64,000 nt of DNA from assembly GCA_910587225.1 (NCBI GenBank), contig CAJULT010000001.1:1-64000 (forward strand), read 5' to 3'. This document shows, piece after piece, positions 16,970 to 25,604 of this stretch. Position 1 is the first letter of the stretch. Every line of letters begins with the position of its first letter. The translations under genes were made by a program, and so were the position numbers. A model generated the notes under the pieces. It ran no database searches and was not told the origin of the DNA. It saw only the letters and a program-made list of their open reading frames with translations. Source of the stretch: an uncultured Christensenellaceae bacterium. GTDB taxonomy: Bacteria; Bacillota; Clostridia; Christensenellales; UBA1242.

Positions 16970-17479
16970 ATGAAAATAGATTTAGATAAATTGTATACTG
17001 CTTGTTTTACAGGTTACAGACCGCAAAAATGCCCTTGGGGTTTTAATGAGGCTGACGAGCGGTGTCAGGACATGAAACGCCGACTTAAACTTGAAATTGA
17101 GGATGCTATTCAGCGTGGCATAAAAATATTTCTTTGCGGTATGGCTCTTGGCTTTGACACCTTTTGCGCAGAAGCGGTTTTAGAGTTAAAGAAAAAGTAT
17201 CCTGATATTAAGCTTATTGGCGCTCTTCCTTGCCGCGACCAAGACAGGCTTTGGCAGGAAAGGGACAAAAAAAGATATCGTAATCTTTTAAAGCAACTAG
17301 ACGATGTATATTGTGAGCATGAGCATTACGAGGACGGGTGTATGCAGGAGAGAAATCAATTTATAATTGATAATTCTTCACTTTGTATTGCTTTATTTGA
17401 CGGCAAATCGGGCGGCACAAAAAATACTGTAAACTATGCCTATTATAAAGGACTTGCAGTAGCGATAGTTAGACCTTAA
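16970..17479 (+). CDS. SLOG-superfamily protein (DUF1273, YpsA/YoqJ-like)
   Basis: 169 residues. Visible: ACFTGYRPQKCPWG at the N-terminus, GMALGFDTFCAEAVLELKK (glycine-rich nucleotide-binding turn of the SLOG Rossmann-like fold), QERNQFIIDNSSLCIALFDG and GGTKNTVNYAYYKGL. SLOG proteins bind nucleotide-derived ligands; YpsA is linked to cell division and stress in Firmicutes, but the substrate of this protein is unknown. GCAGGAGGTAAAA precedes ATG 16970. Divergent from the XRE gene, so possibly controlled by it. Confidence 0.85.
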   Translation: MKIDLDKLYTACFTGYRPQKCPWGFNEADERCQDMKRRLKLEIEDAIQRGIKIFLCGMALGFDTFCAEAVLELKKKYPDIKLIGALPCRDQDRLWQERDKKRYRNLLKQLDDVYCEHEHYEDGCMQERNQFIIDNSSLCIALFDGKSGGTKNTVNYAYYKGLAVAIVRP

Positions 17480-17483
17480 AAAT

Positions 17484-17508
17484 TACCATGCAAATTGCAT
17501 GGTTTTTT
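17484..17508 (+). terminator. Terminator after the SLOG gene
   Basis: ACCATGCAA / TTGCATGGT with TTTTTT tail. Confidence 0.85.
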
Positions 17509-17510
17509 GT

Positions 17511-17539
17511 TTGGTTATTTTGGGCAAAAGTTATATACT
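17511..17539 (+). promoter_or_regulatory. Promoter giving a leaderless rsmE transcript
   Basis: TTGGTT (17511-17516), 17-bp spacer, TATACT (17534-17539). The -10 ends 6 nt before the rsmE ATG, so transcription should begin at or next to the start codon. Confidence 0.6.
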
Positions 17540-17545
17540 TTTTCT

Positions 17546-18244
17546 ATGAAAAGATTTTTTGGCAGACGCGAGGGCGACAATATTATTTTTGAGGGCGGTG
17601 AGGCTATTCATATCCGTCAGGTTTTACGCATGAGGGAAGGCGAGGCGGTTATCGCTTCTTTAAATGATGAAAATGATTATTATTGCACGCTTGTACATAT
17701 CGGCAAAAATCAAATTGAAGCTAGGGTTGATAGGATAGAGAAAAATGCTGCTATGCCTGAACGCAATATTGTACTTTTTCAAGCTATGCCAAAGAGAGAA
17801 TATTTTGAAACTATTGTCACAAAAGCGGTTGAGTTTGGGGCAAGCCGAGTTGTTCCTTTCAAGAGTGCTTACAGCGTCAACCATGATTTTAAGCGTGAAC
17901 GCATGGAACAGATAATTTTGACCGCCAGCAAGCAGTGTGAAAGGTCACGCCTTATGGAACTTGAAGGGGCTTTAAGCTTTGATAAAATGTTAGAAAGTTT
18001 ACAAGGCTTTGATGTGATAATTTTCGCAAATGAGCGTGAAAATGAGAAATTTTGTGAAAAAGACTTTAAAAATAAGCAAAATATTGCTGTTATTGTAGGC
18101 TGCGAGGGTGGTTTTAACGAGGAAGAAAAAGCCGCTATAATAGCTGCGGGTGCTAAGTCGATAAGTCTTGGCAAGAGAATTTTAAGATGTGACAGCGCGG
18201 CACTTGCTATGATGACACTAGCAAGCGTGCTGAGTGAGAACTAA
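17546..18244 (+). CDS. rsmE: 16S rRNA m3U1498 methyltransferase RsmE
   Basis: 232 residues from ATG 17546 (earlier in-frame ATG at 17495 lies in the upstream terminator). SPOUT methyltransferase: PUA-like N-terminal domain (AIHIRQVLRMREGEAV), then the knotted SAM domain with FQAMPKREYFETIVTKAVEFGA, VGCEGGFNEEEKAAI and LGKRILRCDSAALAMM. Methylates the 30S decoding region. No Shine-Dalgarno precedes the ATG, in line with a leaderless mRNA. mtaB follows after 8 bp, a common dnaJ-rsmE-mtaB order in Firmicutes. Confidence 0.95.
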   Translation: MKRFFGRREGDNIIFEGGEAIHIRQVLRMREGEAVIASLNDENDYYCTLVHIGKNQIEARVDRIEKNAAMPERNIVLFQAMPKREYFETIVTKAVEFGASRVVPFKSAYSVNHDFKRERMEQIILTASKQCERSRLMELEGALSFDKMLESLQGFDVIIFANERENEKFCEKDFKNKQNIAVIVGCEGGFNEEEKAAIIAAGAKSISLGKRILRCDSAALAMMTLASVLSEN

Positions 18245-18252
18245 GGAGAAAT

Positions 18253-19500
18253 ATGAAAATTGCGATTTTAACGCTGGGGTGTAAAGTTAACAAATATGAA
18301 AGCGACTCCCTTGCCTACAACTTAAAACTGCAAGGTCATGAGGTGACCGACAAGCTTGAAAAAGCTGACATTTATATTATCAACACCTGCGCTGTTACCT
18401 TAGAGGCGGAGAAGAAATCTAGGCAGATGATTGCAAGGTGTCGAAAATTTAATCCAAAAGCGAAAGTTATGATATGTGGCTGTGCGAGCGAAAATAACTC
18501 AGCACAGTTTGTAGAAAAAAATGTTAATGTGGTTACTGGCGTTGCGGGCAAAATTAAACTTGCTAATATGCTTGACAAACACGGTGTTTTTGTGGACACA
18601 CTACCTGAACGATATGAAGATAATATGATAAGTGAGCAGACGCGCACACGAGCATATATAAAAATTCAGGATGGGTGTAACAATTTCTGCTCCTATTGCC
18701 TAATACCTTACCTTAGAGGGCGCAGTCGTTCGCGTGAGATTTTTTCAATCATTTGTGAGGCGTCAGGTCTTGGAGATGAAATCAAAGAAATAGTTTTGAC
18801 GGGCATAAATGTTACCGATTATAAAATTGGTGATGAGCCGGGCTTACTTACTCTTCTTGAACAGCTTGACACGCTTGGCAAGCGGCTTAGACTTAGCTCA
18901 ATGGAAGAAAGTTTGGTCGACGAGAATTTTGTGAAAGGAATTTCCAAGCTTAAAAACTTCTGTCCGCATTTTCACCTATCTCTTCAAAGTGGAAGCGAGA
19001 GCGTACTTAAACGCATGAATAGAAAGTATACACCGACGCAGTTTTTAGAGTCGGTAGAGAGAATAAGAAAATATTTTCCACTTGCTGGTATTACTACTGA
19101 CGTCATTGTCGGCTTTCCAGAGGAAACAGAAGAGGAATTTTTGGAAACAGTTGAATTTATCAAAAAAGTTAAGTTTTCAAGTTTACATATATTCCAATAC
19201 TCTCTTCGTCCGGGTACAGTTGCTGCTAGGATGAAAGACCTTCCAGCAGAGGTTAAACAGCGCCGCTTTGAAGTACTGAATTCACTCAAAAATGAGCTTC
19301 AAGATGAGTTTATCAAAGCTAACAAATTTGCAGAAGTTCTTATTGAAGAGAAAATTGAGGACGGCACCTACGCGGGTTATAGCAGGAACTATATCAAGTG
19401 CTACATAGAAAGCAGAAAAGTCCTTATTGGCAAGGTGGTAACAGTGAAAATAGGGCATCCTTTTAAAGATGGCGTTAAAGCAAGATTAAAAAAGATTTAG
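18253..19500 (+). CDS. mtaB: tRNA-t6A37 methylthiotransferase MtaB
   Basis: 415 residues, radical-SAM methylthiotransferase making ms2t6A37. UPF0004 domain with three cluster Cys (TLGCKVN, NTCAV, CGCAS), radical-SAM CxxxCxxC in QDGCNNFCSYCLIPYLRGRSRS, and a C-terminal TRAM domain. The LGCKVNKYESD start and RGRSRSR place it in the MtaB rather than MiaB or RimO group. ATG 18253 has AAGGAGAAAT. Substrate t6A is made by TsaD, encoded upstream at 9169. Confidence 0.93.
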   Translation: MKIAILTLGCKVNKYESDSLAYNLKLQGHEVTDKLEKADIYIINTCAVTLEAEKKSRQMIARCRKFNPKAKVMICGCASENNSAQFVEKNVNVVTGVAGKIKLANMLDKHGVFVDTLPERYEDNMISEQTRTRAYIKIQDGCNNFCSYCLIPYLRGRSRSREIFSIICEASGLGDEIKEIVLTGINVTDYKIGDEPGLLTLLEQLDTLGKRLRLSSMEESLVDENFVKGISKLKNFCPHFHLSLQSGSESVLKRMNRKYTPTQFLESVERIRKYFPLAGITTDVIVGFPEETEEEFLETVEFIKKVKFSSLHIFQYSLRPGTVAARMKDLPAEVKQRRFEVLNSLKNELQDEFIKANKFAEVLIEEKIEDGTYAGYSRNYIKCYIESRKVLIGKVVTVKIGHPFKDGVKARLKKI

Positions 19501-19502
19501 TA

Positions 19503-19531
19503 TTGACTTTGCGCAACTTATAATTTATAAT
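19503..19531 (+). promoter_or_regulatory. Sigma-A promoter of the first tandem sigma gene
   Basis: TTGACT (19503-19508), 17-bp spacer, TATAAT (19526-19531); begins right at the mtaB stop. Confidence 0.8.
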
Positions 19532-19556
19532 GACAATATAGAAGTGAGGCTTTATT

Positions 19557-20504
19557 TTGGCGAAAAATGACAGAAACAATGATTTATTTAAACAGCTGAG
19601 TGTTTTAGAAAAGGGCTCTGCGAAGTATTTTGAAGTAAGGGACTGCATTTTTGCCGAAAACATGAAACTTGTTCATCATATTATCAAAAAGTTTGGATCA
19701 GAAAATACTCTTCGCACCGAGTATGATGACTATGTTTCGGCAGGCATGTATGGACTTTTGAAAGCGGTTGACTCATATGATTACAGCAAAGGAATTAAGT
19801 TCTCAAGTTACGCCTGCAGGTGTATTCACAATGAAATTTTGATGGACTTAAGAAAAATTAAGAAACATAAAAGCAGATTATTGTCCTATGATGCTCCTTG
19901 TGAAGTTAAACAAGGGCAAGATGAGGTGAGTTTTTTAGAAAGAATTGCCGGAACTGAAAATCCAGAAGAGGATGTGATTCAAAATTGTACATTTGAAGAA
20001 ATTATGAAACTTGTAGACTATTTGCCGCCCAAACAGGCGCAATGCATTAGACTATATTGTACTAACTCCGATCTTACACAAGTGGAGATTGCGCAAGAAA
20101 CGGGCTTGTCTCGCACATATGTAAGTCGTTTATTGCAATGGGGGATGGATAACTTACAACAGATTCTTCACCAGCGAGAATCAGGTGATTCGACAATTAA
20201 AGACTTAAACCTTCCTAAGGTTGAAAAGAAAACAGACGACTCAGGCAAACCACTAAGCAAACACATGGCAATTTTAAAAGAGAACCAAGCTTATGTTTTG
20301 GCACATCAAGATTTGCTGAAAAAAATGAAACTTAAACAAAGGCAAGTTCTAGAAGTGCGATATTTAAACGAAGTAGAGATCCCTACTCAAAAGCAGATTG
20401 CATCATTGATGAAAATTGGGGGAACTGCAGTTTATGGTCTTGAACAAAGAGCGATTGCCTCTCTCAAAAAACTTGTAGAGATGGAAGAAAAAGGTGCCAC
20501 GTAA
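19557..20504 (+). CDS. Sigma-70-like factor A of a tandem family, with a second C-terminal HTH
   Basis: 315 residues, TTG start at 19557 with GAAGTGAGG. N-terminal sigma region 2: YDDYVSAGMYGLLKAVDSYDYSKGIKFSSYACRCIHNEIL. Region 4 at about 150-200: LPPKQAQCIRLY, then LTQVEIAQETGLSRTYVSRLL. Region 3 is short or absent. A Lys-rich linker follows, then about 70 residues (MKLKQRQVLEVRYLNEVE, IPTQKQIASLMKIGGTAVYGLEQRA) that look like another region-4-like HTH. The N-terminal LFKQLSVLEKGSAKYFEVRD pattern is shared with the next two genes. No anti-sigma gene nearby. Regulon unknown. Confidence 0.8.
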   Translation: MAKNDRNNDLFKQLSVLEKGSAKYFEVRDCIFAENMKLVHHIIKKFGSENTLRTEYDDYVSAGMYGLLKAVDSYDYSKGIKFSSYACRCIHNEILMDLRKIKKHKSRLLSYDAPCEVKQGQDEVSFLERIAGTENPEEDVIQNCTFEEIMKLVDYLPPKQAQCIRLYCTNSDLTQVEIAQETGLSRTYVSRLLQWGMDNLQQILHQRESGDSTIKDLNLPKVEKKTDDSGKPLSKHMAILKENQAYVLAHQDLLKKMKLKQRQVLEVRYLNEVEIPTQKQIASLMKIGGTAVYGLEQRAIASLKKLVEMEEKGAT

Positions 20505-20522
20505 AGTATTACTTATGCCATA

Positions 20523-20553
20523 GAAAAAGAACGGAATAACCTTTCTTTTTTTA
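20523..20553 (+). terminator. Terminator between sigma genes A and B
   Basis: Imperfect stem AAAAAGAACGG / CCTTTCTTTTT with T run (about 20523-20553). Confidence 0.6.
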
Positions 20554-20571
20554 TTTTCATAGATAAAATAC

Positions 20572-21204
20572 ATGGCAGCAGTATTAAATGAAATTAATAA
20601 CCAGCTTTTTCGGCGGCTTGAAAAGTGCAAAAAAGATTCGCCCGAGTATTTAGCAATTCGAGATGAAATATTCCAAAAAAATCAGCGTATGCTTACCATT
20701 GCTACTCGTTCATACAATAATGGCAACTATTTTGATTTTCAAGATTTTCGCGCGGAAGCAGCTATCGGGCTTTTGAGGGCAATAGAAACTTTTAAGGTAG
20801 ATAAAGGTAACTCTTTTTACACATATTCACTTGTGTGCATGAAAAGCTATATTAACATGTATCTTCGCAAACACAAGCGTCACAGCGAGAAAAATGTTTC
20901 AATGGAAACAGTGATAGCCTCTTGTGGCGGGGATGACCTTGTGTTAGAGGAAGTTTTAGGTACGACCGAAGTGGAAGAGGATTGCATTAAAAATGTCAGT
21001 ATAGATGAAATAAAGAAACTTTTACCAAAACTTTCGCAGAAAGAGAGGGAGGTGATTACCCTAAGATATTTAGATGAAAATGATATGACTCAGACGCAAA
21101 TAACTAAGCAGGTAGGCATTTCTCGCTCTTATGTGAGTAGATTGGAGGGGCAGGCAATAAAGCAGCTGCAAAAAATGCTTACAGGCGATGAAGAAGAAGG
21201 GTAG
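20572..21204 (+). CDS. Sigma-70-like factor B of the tandem family
   Basis: 210 residues. Region 2: DFQDFRAEAAIGLLRAIETFK, then VDKGNSFYTYSLVCMKSYINMYLRK; region 4: LSQKEREVITLRYLDEND, then MTQTQITKQVGISRSYVSRLEGQAIKQL. Roughly half identical to factor C and shares the N-terminal LFRRLEKCKKDSPEYLAIRDEIF block. ATG 20572 has no ribosome site and a TAAAAT box ends 2 nt upstream, so its expression signals are unusual. Ends in acidic GDEEEG. Confidence 0.82.
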   Translation: MAAVLNEINNQLFRRLEKCKKDSPEYLAIRDEIFQKNQRMLTIATRSYNNGNYFDFQDFRAEAAIGLLRAIETFKVDKGNSFYTYSLVCMKSYINMYLRKHKRHSEKNVSMETVIASCGGDDLVLEEVLGTTEVEEDCIKNVSIDEIKKLLPKLSQKEREVITLRYLDENDMTQTQITKQVGISRSYVSRLEGQAIKQLQKMLTGDEEEG

Positions 21205-21206
21205 TA

Positions 21207-21235
21207 TTGACATTTATCATTAGTTATTGTATAAT
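21207..21235 (+). promoter_or_regulatory. Consensus sigma-A promoter of sigma gene C
   Basis: TTGACA (21207-21212), 17-bp spacer, TATAAT (21230-21235): perfect consensus, starting 2 bp after the preceding stop codon. Confidence 0.88.
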
Positions 21236-21251
21236 GTAAGGCGAGGACATT

Positions 21252-21875
21252 ATGGAAACAAATGATATAATTGTACAGAAAAATATACTGCTTTTTAACA
21301 AGTTAAAACAATATAACAAAAATTCTACTGAATATTTCGCTATTAGAGATGAGCTGTTTGAAAACAATCAAAATCTTATTTATGTGGCTATTCGTTCATT
21401 CAACAGAGGAAATTATTTTGACAATGAAGATTATTATTCGGAGGCGGCAAAAGGGCTTTTAAAAGCGATAGACTCCTATAATTTAGATTCAGGAAATGCT
21501 TTTTCTAATTATGCGATGGCGTGTATGCGAAATAGTATAAATAGCTATCTTCGCAAACAAAACAAGCTTAAAACTGTGTCGGTGGACTATTTAGTTGAAT
21601 CACGTGAGATTGATATAAACAAGCTATTAGGATCTGTGAATATAGAGGACAGCTGTCAGTTGAAGGTCATGATAAATGAAATAAAAGAATATCTTAACTG
21701 TTTATCAGAAAGAGAACGTGAAGTAATTAGACTTAGATACTTAGATGAGAATAATTTGACTCAGCTTCAAATTTCCAAAGTTTTAGGTTTAAAGAGAGCT
21801 AGTATTGGGAGGATAGAAGTTAGAGCGATTGGCAAGCTGAAAAAGTATTTGAAATATGACGAATCGGAAGGGTAA
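21252..21875 (+). CDS. Sigma-70-like factor C of the tandem family
   Basis: 207 residues, ATG 21252 with AGGCGAGG. Region 2: DNEDYYSEAAKGLLKAIDSYN, then LDSGNAFSNYAMACMRNSINSYLRK; region 4: LSEREREVIRLRYLDENN, then LTQLQISKVLGLKRASIGRIEVRAIGKL. N-terminal LFNKLKQYNKNSTEYFAIRDELF matches factors A and B. Region 3 missing. Its recognition helix (LKRASIGRIE) differs from the SRSYVSRLE/SRTYVSRLL of B and A, so promoter choice may differ. Ends in acidic DESEG. Confidence 0.82.
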   Translation: METNDIIVQKNILLFNKLKQYNKNSTEYFAIRDELFENNQNLIYVAIRSFNRGNYFDNEDYYSEAAKGLLKAIDSYNLDSGNAFSNYAMACMRNSINSYLRKQNKLKTVSVDYLVESREIDINKLLGSVNIEDSCQLKVMINEIKEYLNCLSEREREVIRLRYLDENNLTQLQISKVLGLKRASIGRIEVRAIGKLKKYLKYDESEG

Positions 21876-21876
21876 A

Positions 21877-21908
21877 AGAAAGGATGAAATAATTCATTCT
21901 TTTTTATT
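21877..21908 (+). terminator. Terminator after the sigma cluster
   Basis: AAAGAAAGGATGAA / TTCATTCTTTTTT with one G-T pair. Confidence 0.65.
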
Positions 21909-21930
21909 ATAAAAAGTTTTGTTATTTTTG

Positions 21931-21959
21931 TTGACTTTTTGGCTGTGACAATATATAAT
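21931..21959 (+). promoter_or_regulatory. Sigma-A promoter of rpsU-rplS
   Basis: TTGACT (21931-21936), 17-bp spacer, TATAAT (21954-21959). Confidence 0.85.
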
Positions 21960-21994
21960 ATCAAGGAACTTAGAAATAGAAGGTGGTGAGAAGA

Positions 21995-22177
21995 TTGACT
22001 ACAGTTAAGGTTGGCGAAAACGAAAGCCTTGAAAGCGCTTTAAAGAGATTTAAAAGAAAGTGCCAAAAGGACGGAATCATCGGCGATATTAGAAAGAAAG
22101 AAGCCTATGACAAACCTAGCGTTGCTAAAAAGAAAAAACGCGAGGCTGCTCGTAAGAGAGCTAGAAAAAGAGGCTAA
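21995..22177 (+). CDS. rpsU: 30S ribosomal protein S21
   Basis: 60 residues from TTG 21995; AAGGTGGTGA lies 5-13 nt upstream, and [21 protein letters not shown] matches the S21 N-terminus. The in-frame GTG at 21983 sits inside the ribosome site. The rest is the usual Lys/Arg-rich helix ([16 protein letters not shown]). S21 contacts the anti-Shine-Dalgarno region of 16S rRNA. Followed by rplS after 32 bp. Confidence 0.95.
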   Translation: MTTVKVGENESLESALKRFKRKCQKDGIIGDIRKKEAYDKPSVAKKKKREAARKRARKRG

Positions 22178-22209
22178 GACCAAAAAAAATTTATAAAAGG
22201 AGAATAATC

Positions 22210-22560
22210 ATGAGTAACGTAATTGACCAAATCGAGAAAGATTACATGAAAGAAAATGTCTCCCAGTTTAACGTTGGTGATACTGTTAAAGTTAACGTTA
22301 AAATTAAGGAAGGCGATAAAGAGCGAATTCAGGCTTACGAAGGCGTTGTCATTGCAAGAAAAAATGGCGGCAGCCGTGAAAGCTTCACTGTTAGAAAAAA
22401 TTCAAACGGTGTTGGCGTAGAGCGTACATTCCCACTTCACTCTCCACTTATTGCAAGTGTTGAAGTTGTAAGAAAGGGTAGCCCAAGAAGAGCAAAACTT
22501 TACTATGTAAGAAATCTTACTGGAAAAGCTGCTAAGATTAAATCAGCAGACAATAACTAG
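22210..22560 (+). CDS. rplS: 50S ribosomal protein L19
   Basis: 116 residues: [36 protein letters not shown], then [23 protein letters not shown], both diagnostic of L19. Located at the 30S-50S interface. AAAAGGAGAATAATC precedes ATG 22210. Usually found with rimM-trmD; here it is coupled to rpsU instead. Confidence 0.97.
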   Translation: MSNVIDQIEKDYMKENVSQFNVGDTVKVNVKIKEGDKERIQAYEGVVIARKNGGSRESFTVRKNSNGVGVERTFPLHSPLIASVEVVRKGSPRRAKLYYVRNLTGKAAKIKSADNN

Positions 22561-22562
22561 TA

Positions 22563-22588
22563 AAACAAGGCAACAGCCTTGTTTTTTT
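22563..22588 (+). terminator. rpsU-rplS terminator
   Basis: AAACAAGGC AACA GCCTTGTTT plus T run. Confidence 0.88.
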
Positions 22589-22631
22589 ATGTCTTATTCT
22601 AAATTTGTGTCAGAATGTTATTGTATTTATT

Positions 22632-22659
22632 TTGTAAATCTAAAAAAATTGTTTATAAT
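22632..22659 (+). promoter_or_regulatory. Sigma-A promoter of the surface-protein gene
   Basis: TTGTAA (22632-22637), 16-bp spacer, TATAAT (22654-22659), 10 bp before ATG 22670. Confidence 0.6.
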
Positions 22660-22669
22660 AAAGTTAACT

Positions 22670-25427
22670 ATGAAAAAATTGACGAAAATCGGCTTATTAT
22701 TTGTTTGTCTGTTCTCGCTCTGCTCCGGAGTGCTGCTTCTTTTAAGCACTCCGGCGGGGGGGGGGATTTTTAACTCCTGATTTTTCGGATGAAGAGCCGA
22801 GCAAGCCAACTCCTCCTGAAGAAAGCGAGGCTGCAAGCCAAGGGACATATAATGCATACACGATGATTAAAGATCATACAAGATCAGGTAAATACCAGTT
22901 GTATAATTGGGGAAGCGGGTATGGCGTGCTTTTAAATGAAAACAACAGTACTACTCCGACTTCGGGTTACGGGACAAGTTCCTCAGGCGCGGCAGCAAGT
23001 AGGACAACAAACAAAACTAGTTGTATGTGGATAAAAGTTCCAGCTGGTTATTATTTGTATAAAGCTCATCTTGGTTGGCTAGGAAGTTTTTCAAAAGACT
23101 CAAACGGGCAGTATAATGAATCTGCATTTACTTTAACAATGGGAACAGCTGCTAGCAGTACAACTAGAGTTTATTATTCTGCGGGTGGCTCTTGGCTTGG
23201 TGACCAAAGTGGTTGGTGGGACGGCTTTGCAGTAATTGCAAGGAATGAGGCGACTATAAATTATAACGGCAATGGCAATACTGGCGGGAGTACTTCAAGT
23301 ACCAAGGTTTATTATGCTAATTCTAGTTATCTTGCGTCAAATGGTTTTACAAAAAAAGGGCACACCTTTTCACACTGGTCAAATAGTTATTATGGTGGCT
23401 CTGGGACTACTACCAAAACTTACAATTCGGGTTCTTACATTTCATGGAGCGACCTTGCTAATTTTGTAGGTTCATATTGCTCAAATGGGACTACTTTTTA
23501 CGCTAACTGGACTGCCAACAACTACACTATATATTTTGATAAACAACTTCCAAGTGGTAATAGTGGGACAGATAGTGTAACAGCAACTTTTGGTTCATCT
23601 ATGCCATCAGCAACAATGCCGACTAGAACTGGATATAAATTTTTAGGATATTATGATAAGGCTTCTGGGGGAACTCAATATTACACAGCTTCTGGCGCGA
23701 GTGCGAGAGCTTGGGATAAAGATTCTGACACAACCTTATATGCTCACTGGCAGGCAAAAACTTATACAGTTACATTAAACACAAATGCCGCAAGTGGAAT
23801 AACAAATTCGGGAACGACGAGCGTGACTGCAACTTATGATAGCGCAATGCCGGCTATTACTAAGCCTGTAAGAACAGGATTTGCTTTTCAAGGTTACTAT
23901 GATACAAGCGCGGCAACTGGGGGAACACAATATTATACCTCTACGGGGGCAAGCGCTAGAAAATGGGATAAAACCAAAGCGACAACCCTCTATGCGCGTT
24001 GGGTAGATAATGAGTCGCCTGTGGTTTCGCGAGCCACAGTGGCAAGAAAGGACGACAATAGCTTTTATGCTTACGCCTATGTAACAGATAATGTTGGGGT
24101 GTCGAGAGTGCAATTCCCAACATGGACTGATTTAAATGGGCAGGATGATATTCAAGCTAGCTGGCAAACAAACTCTGCTGCCTCAGGTACAGCTGGCAGT
24201 TGGACTGTTGGAGGACAGACTTACAATTACCGATACCTTGTAAATAAAAGTGACCACAAGAATGAGGTTGGACCATATATAATTCATATTTACGCGTATG
24301 ATGCAGTGGGAAATGCGGGTATGGGTGTAGCCACTTCAGGTTTCACGATTGCGCAAACTGTAACATTTGATAAACAAAACGGGACTGGGGGAACAACCTC
24401 AGTGCTTGCAACCAAAGGCGCTGCCATGCCGACAGCAACAATGCCGACAAGAGCGGGATGGAACTTTTTAGGATATTACACACAACCAAATAGCGGCGGA
24501 ACGCAGTATTATACTGCCTCTGGCGCAAGTGCGAGAAGTTATGATAGGAATTCAACTTTAACCCTGTATGCCCGTTGGCAAGAAAAGACATGGACGGATG
24601 ATTCAAGTTATTATTCTTCTTCGCTTAATGGGAGCGGGACAGAAAGTAGCCCATACATAATATCGTCTTCGAAAGATTTAGCCAGGCTTGCTTTAGATTC
24701 TCAAACTAACAGCTTTACTGGTAAATACTTTAAACAAACCTCAAATATTGACCTTAATGCGCATCTATGGCTTGCTATAGCATCAAATGTTGCATTCAGT
24801 GGAATTTATGATGGAAACTATTATGAAATCAGTAATATTAGAATAGAAAGTGCAAGTAGATACACTGGGTTATTTGGCTATACTAATGGAACAATAAAAA
24901 ATGTTCGTCTAAATAATGCAACAATATCAGCAAATGCAGCTATAGGAGCAATAGCGGGATGTGGAAGCAACGCTAACATAATGAACTGTATTGTAGATTC
25001 ATGTATACTTAATTCGACTGGTACTGAAGCAGGAGGACTTGTAGGTTATGGCAATGCAACTATCTCAAGCTGTATGGTTAAGAATAGTACAATAAAATCG
25101 TCAAATGCAGCAGGAGGAATTTCAGGAGCTAGTGGAAGTATAGTAAAAGATTGCAGCGTTTTAAATTGCACCATTTCTGCAAATACTGCTGGGATTATAG
25201 TTGGCAACAATAGTGGCATAAAATCATCTTATGGCTATGGCAGCGTAAATGGAACTACTGTAAAATTAATGTATGGTGGTATGGATGACTTCGGTGGATT
25301 CTCATACAATACAAATCTCAATGGTGGTTATCCAGTAGCGCAAGGGTTGTTTGCAATTGGTGGAATAACTGGAAGCGAAGCTGTATACATTTACCTCAAT
25401 GTTAACTTAGGCTTTACTCCAGCTTAA
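22670..25427 (+). pseudogene. Secreted repeat-rich surface protein, out of frame at a poly-G tract (phase-variable or disrupted)
   Basis: ATG 22670 opens a signal peptide (MKKLTKIGLLFVCLFSL, CSGVLLLL...) that reaches a run of 10 G at 22756-22765 and then stops at 22778. The mature protein continues in another frame from the tract (GFLTPDFSDEEPSKPTPPEE) to the stop at 25425-25427; nine G would join them into about 918 residues. Mature part: an extended N-domain, four Listeria-Bacteroides/InlB B-type repeats (each ending TLYAHWQ, TLYARW or similar, with GYYDxxxGGTQYYTASGASAR), a GBS-Bsp-like segment near the middle (SPVVSRATVARKDDNSFYAY), a further B repeat, then GLUG-like repeats (YTGLFGYTNGTIKNVRL, AGGLVGYGNATISSCMV). 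No LPXTG or hydrophobic anchor. Likely an adhesin-type protein; on/off switching by tract length is inference, assembly error is the alternative. Confidence 0.75.
22756..22765 (+). repeat. Poly-G tract (10 G) at the signal-peptide junction
   Basis: Homopolymer of 10 G directly after CCGGC. In the present length the signal peptide and mature domain are in different frames; removing one G restores the frame. Two other 9-G tracts in the window lie in promoter spacers. Confidence 0.9.
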
Positions 25428-25432
25428 AATTC

Positions 25433-25459
25433 AAAAAGCGGCTTAGCCGCTTTTTTTTT
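25433..25459 (+). terminator. Terminator after the surface-protein gene
   Basis: AAAGCGGC TTA GCCGCTTT (25435-25453) with a long T run. Confidence 0.9.
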
Positions 25460-25552
25460 GGCGTTGCCACTTTTTAAATGAGCAGGTATCTGCGGGCGTA
25501 ACACTTTTTGAAAGCAAATGTAGATTTAAGTGATTTTAGCTTTTAGTTTACT

Positions 25553-25580
25553 TTGAATATTTGCGCTTTTGTGGTAACAT
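25553..25580 (+). promoter_or_regulatory. Candidate promoter of yifB-dprA
   Basis: TTGAAT (25553-25558), 16-bp spacer, TAACAT (25575-25580) with an upstream TGG extended -10 triplet. Confidence 0.5.
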
Positions 25581-25604
25581 TGATTGTAACGAAGGAGAAA
25601 AGTG

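Noticed and set aside
22863..25427. ATG 22863 as an independent start for the surface protein
   Set aside because: The frame is open back to the poly-G tract, with no ribosome site at 22863, and joins a signal peptide if one G is lost.
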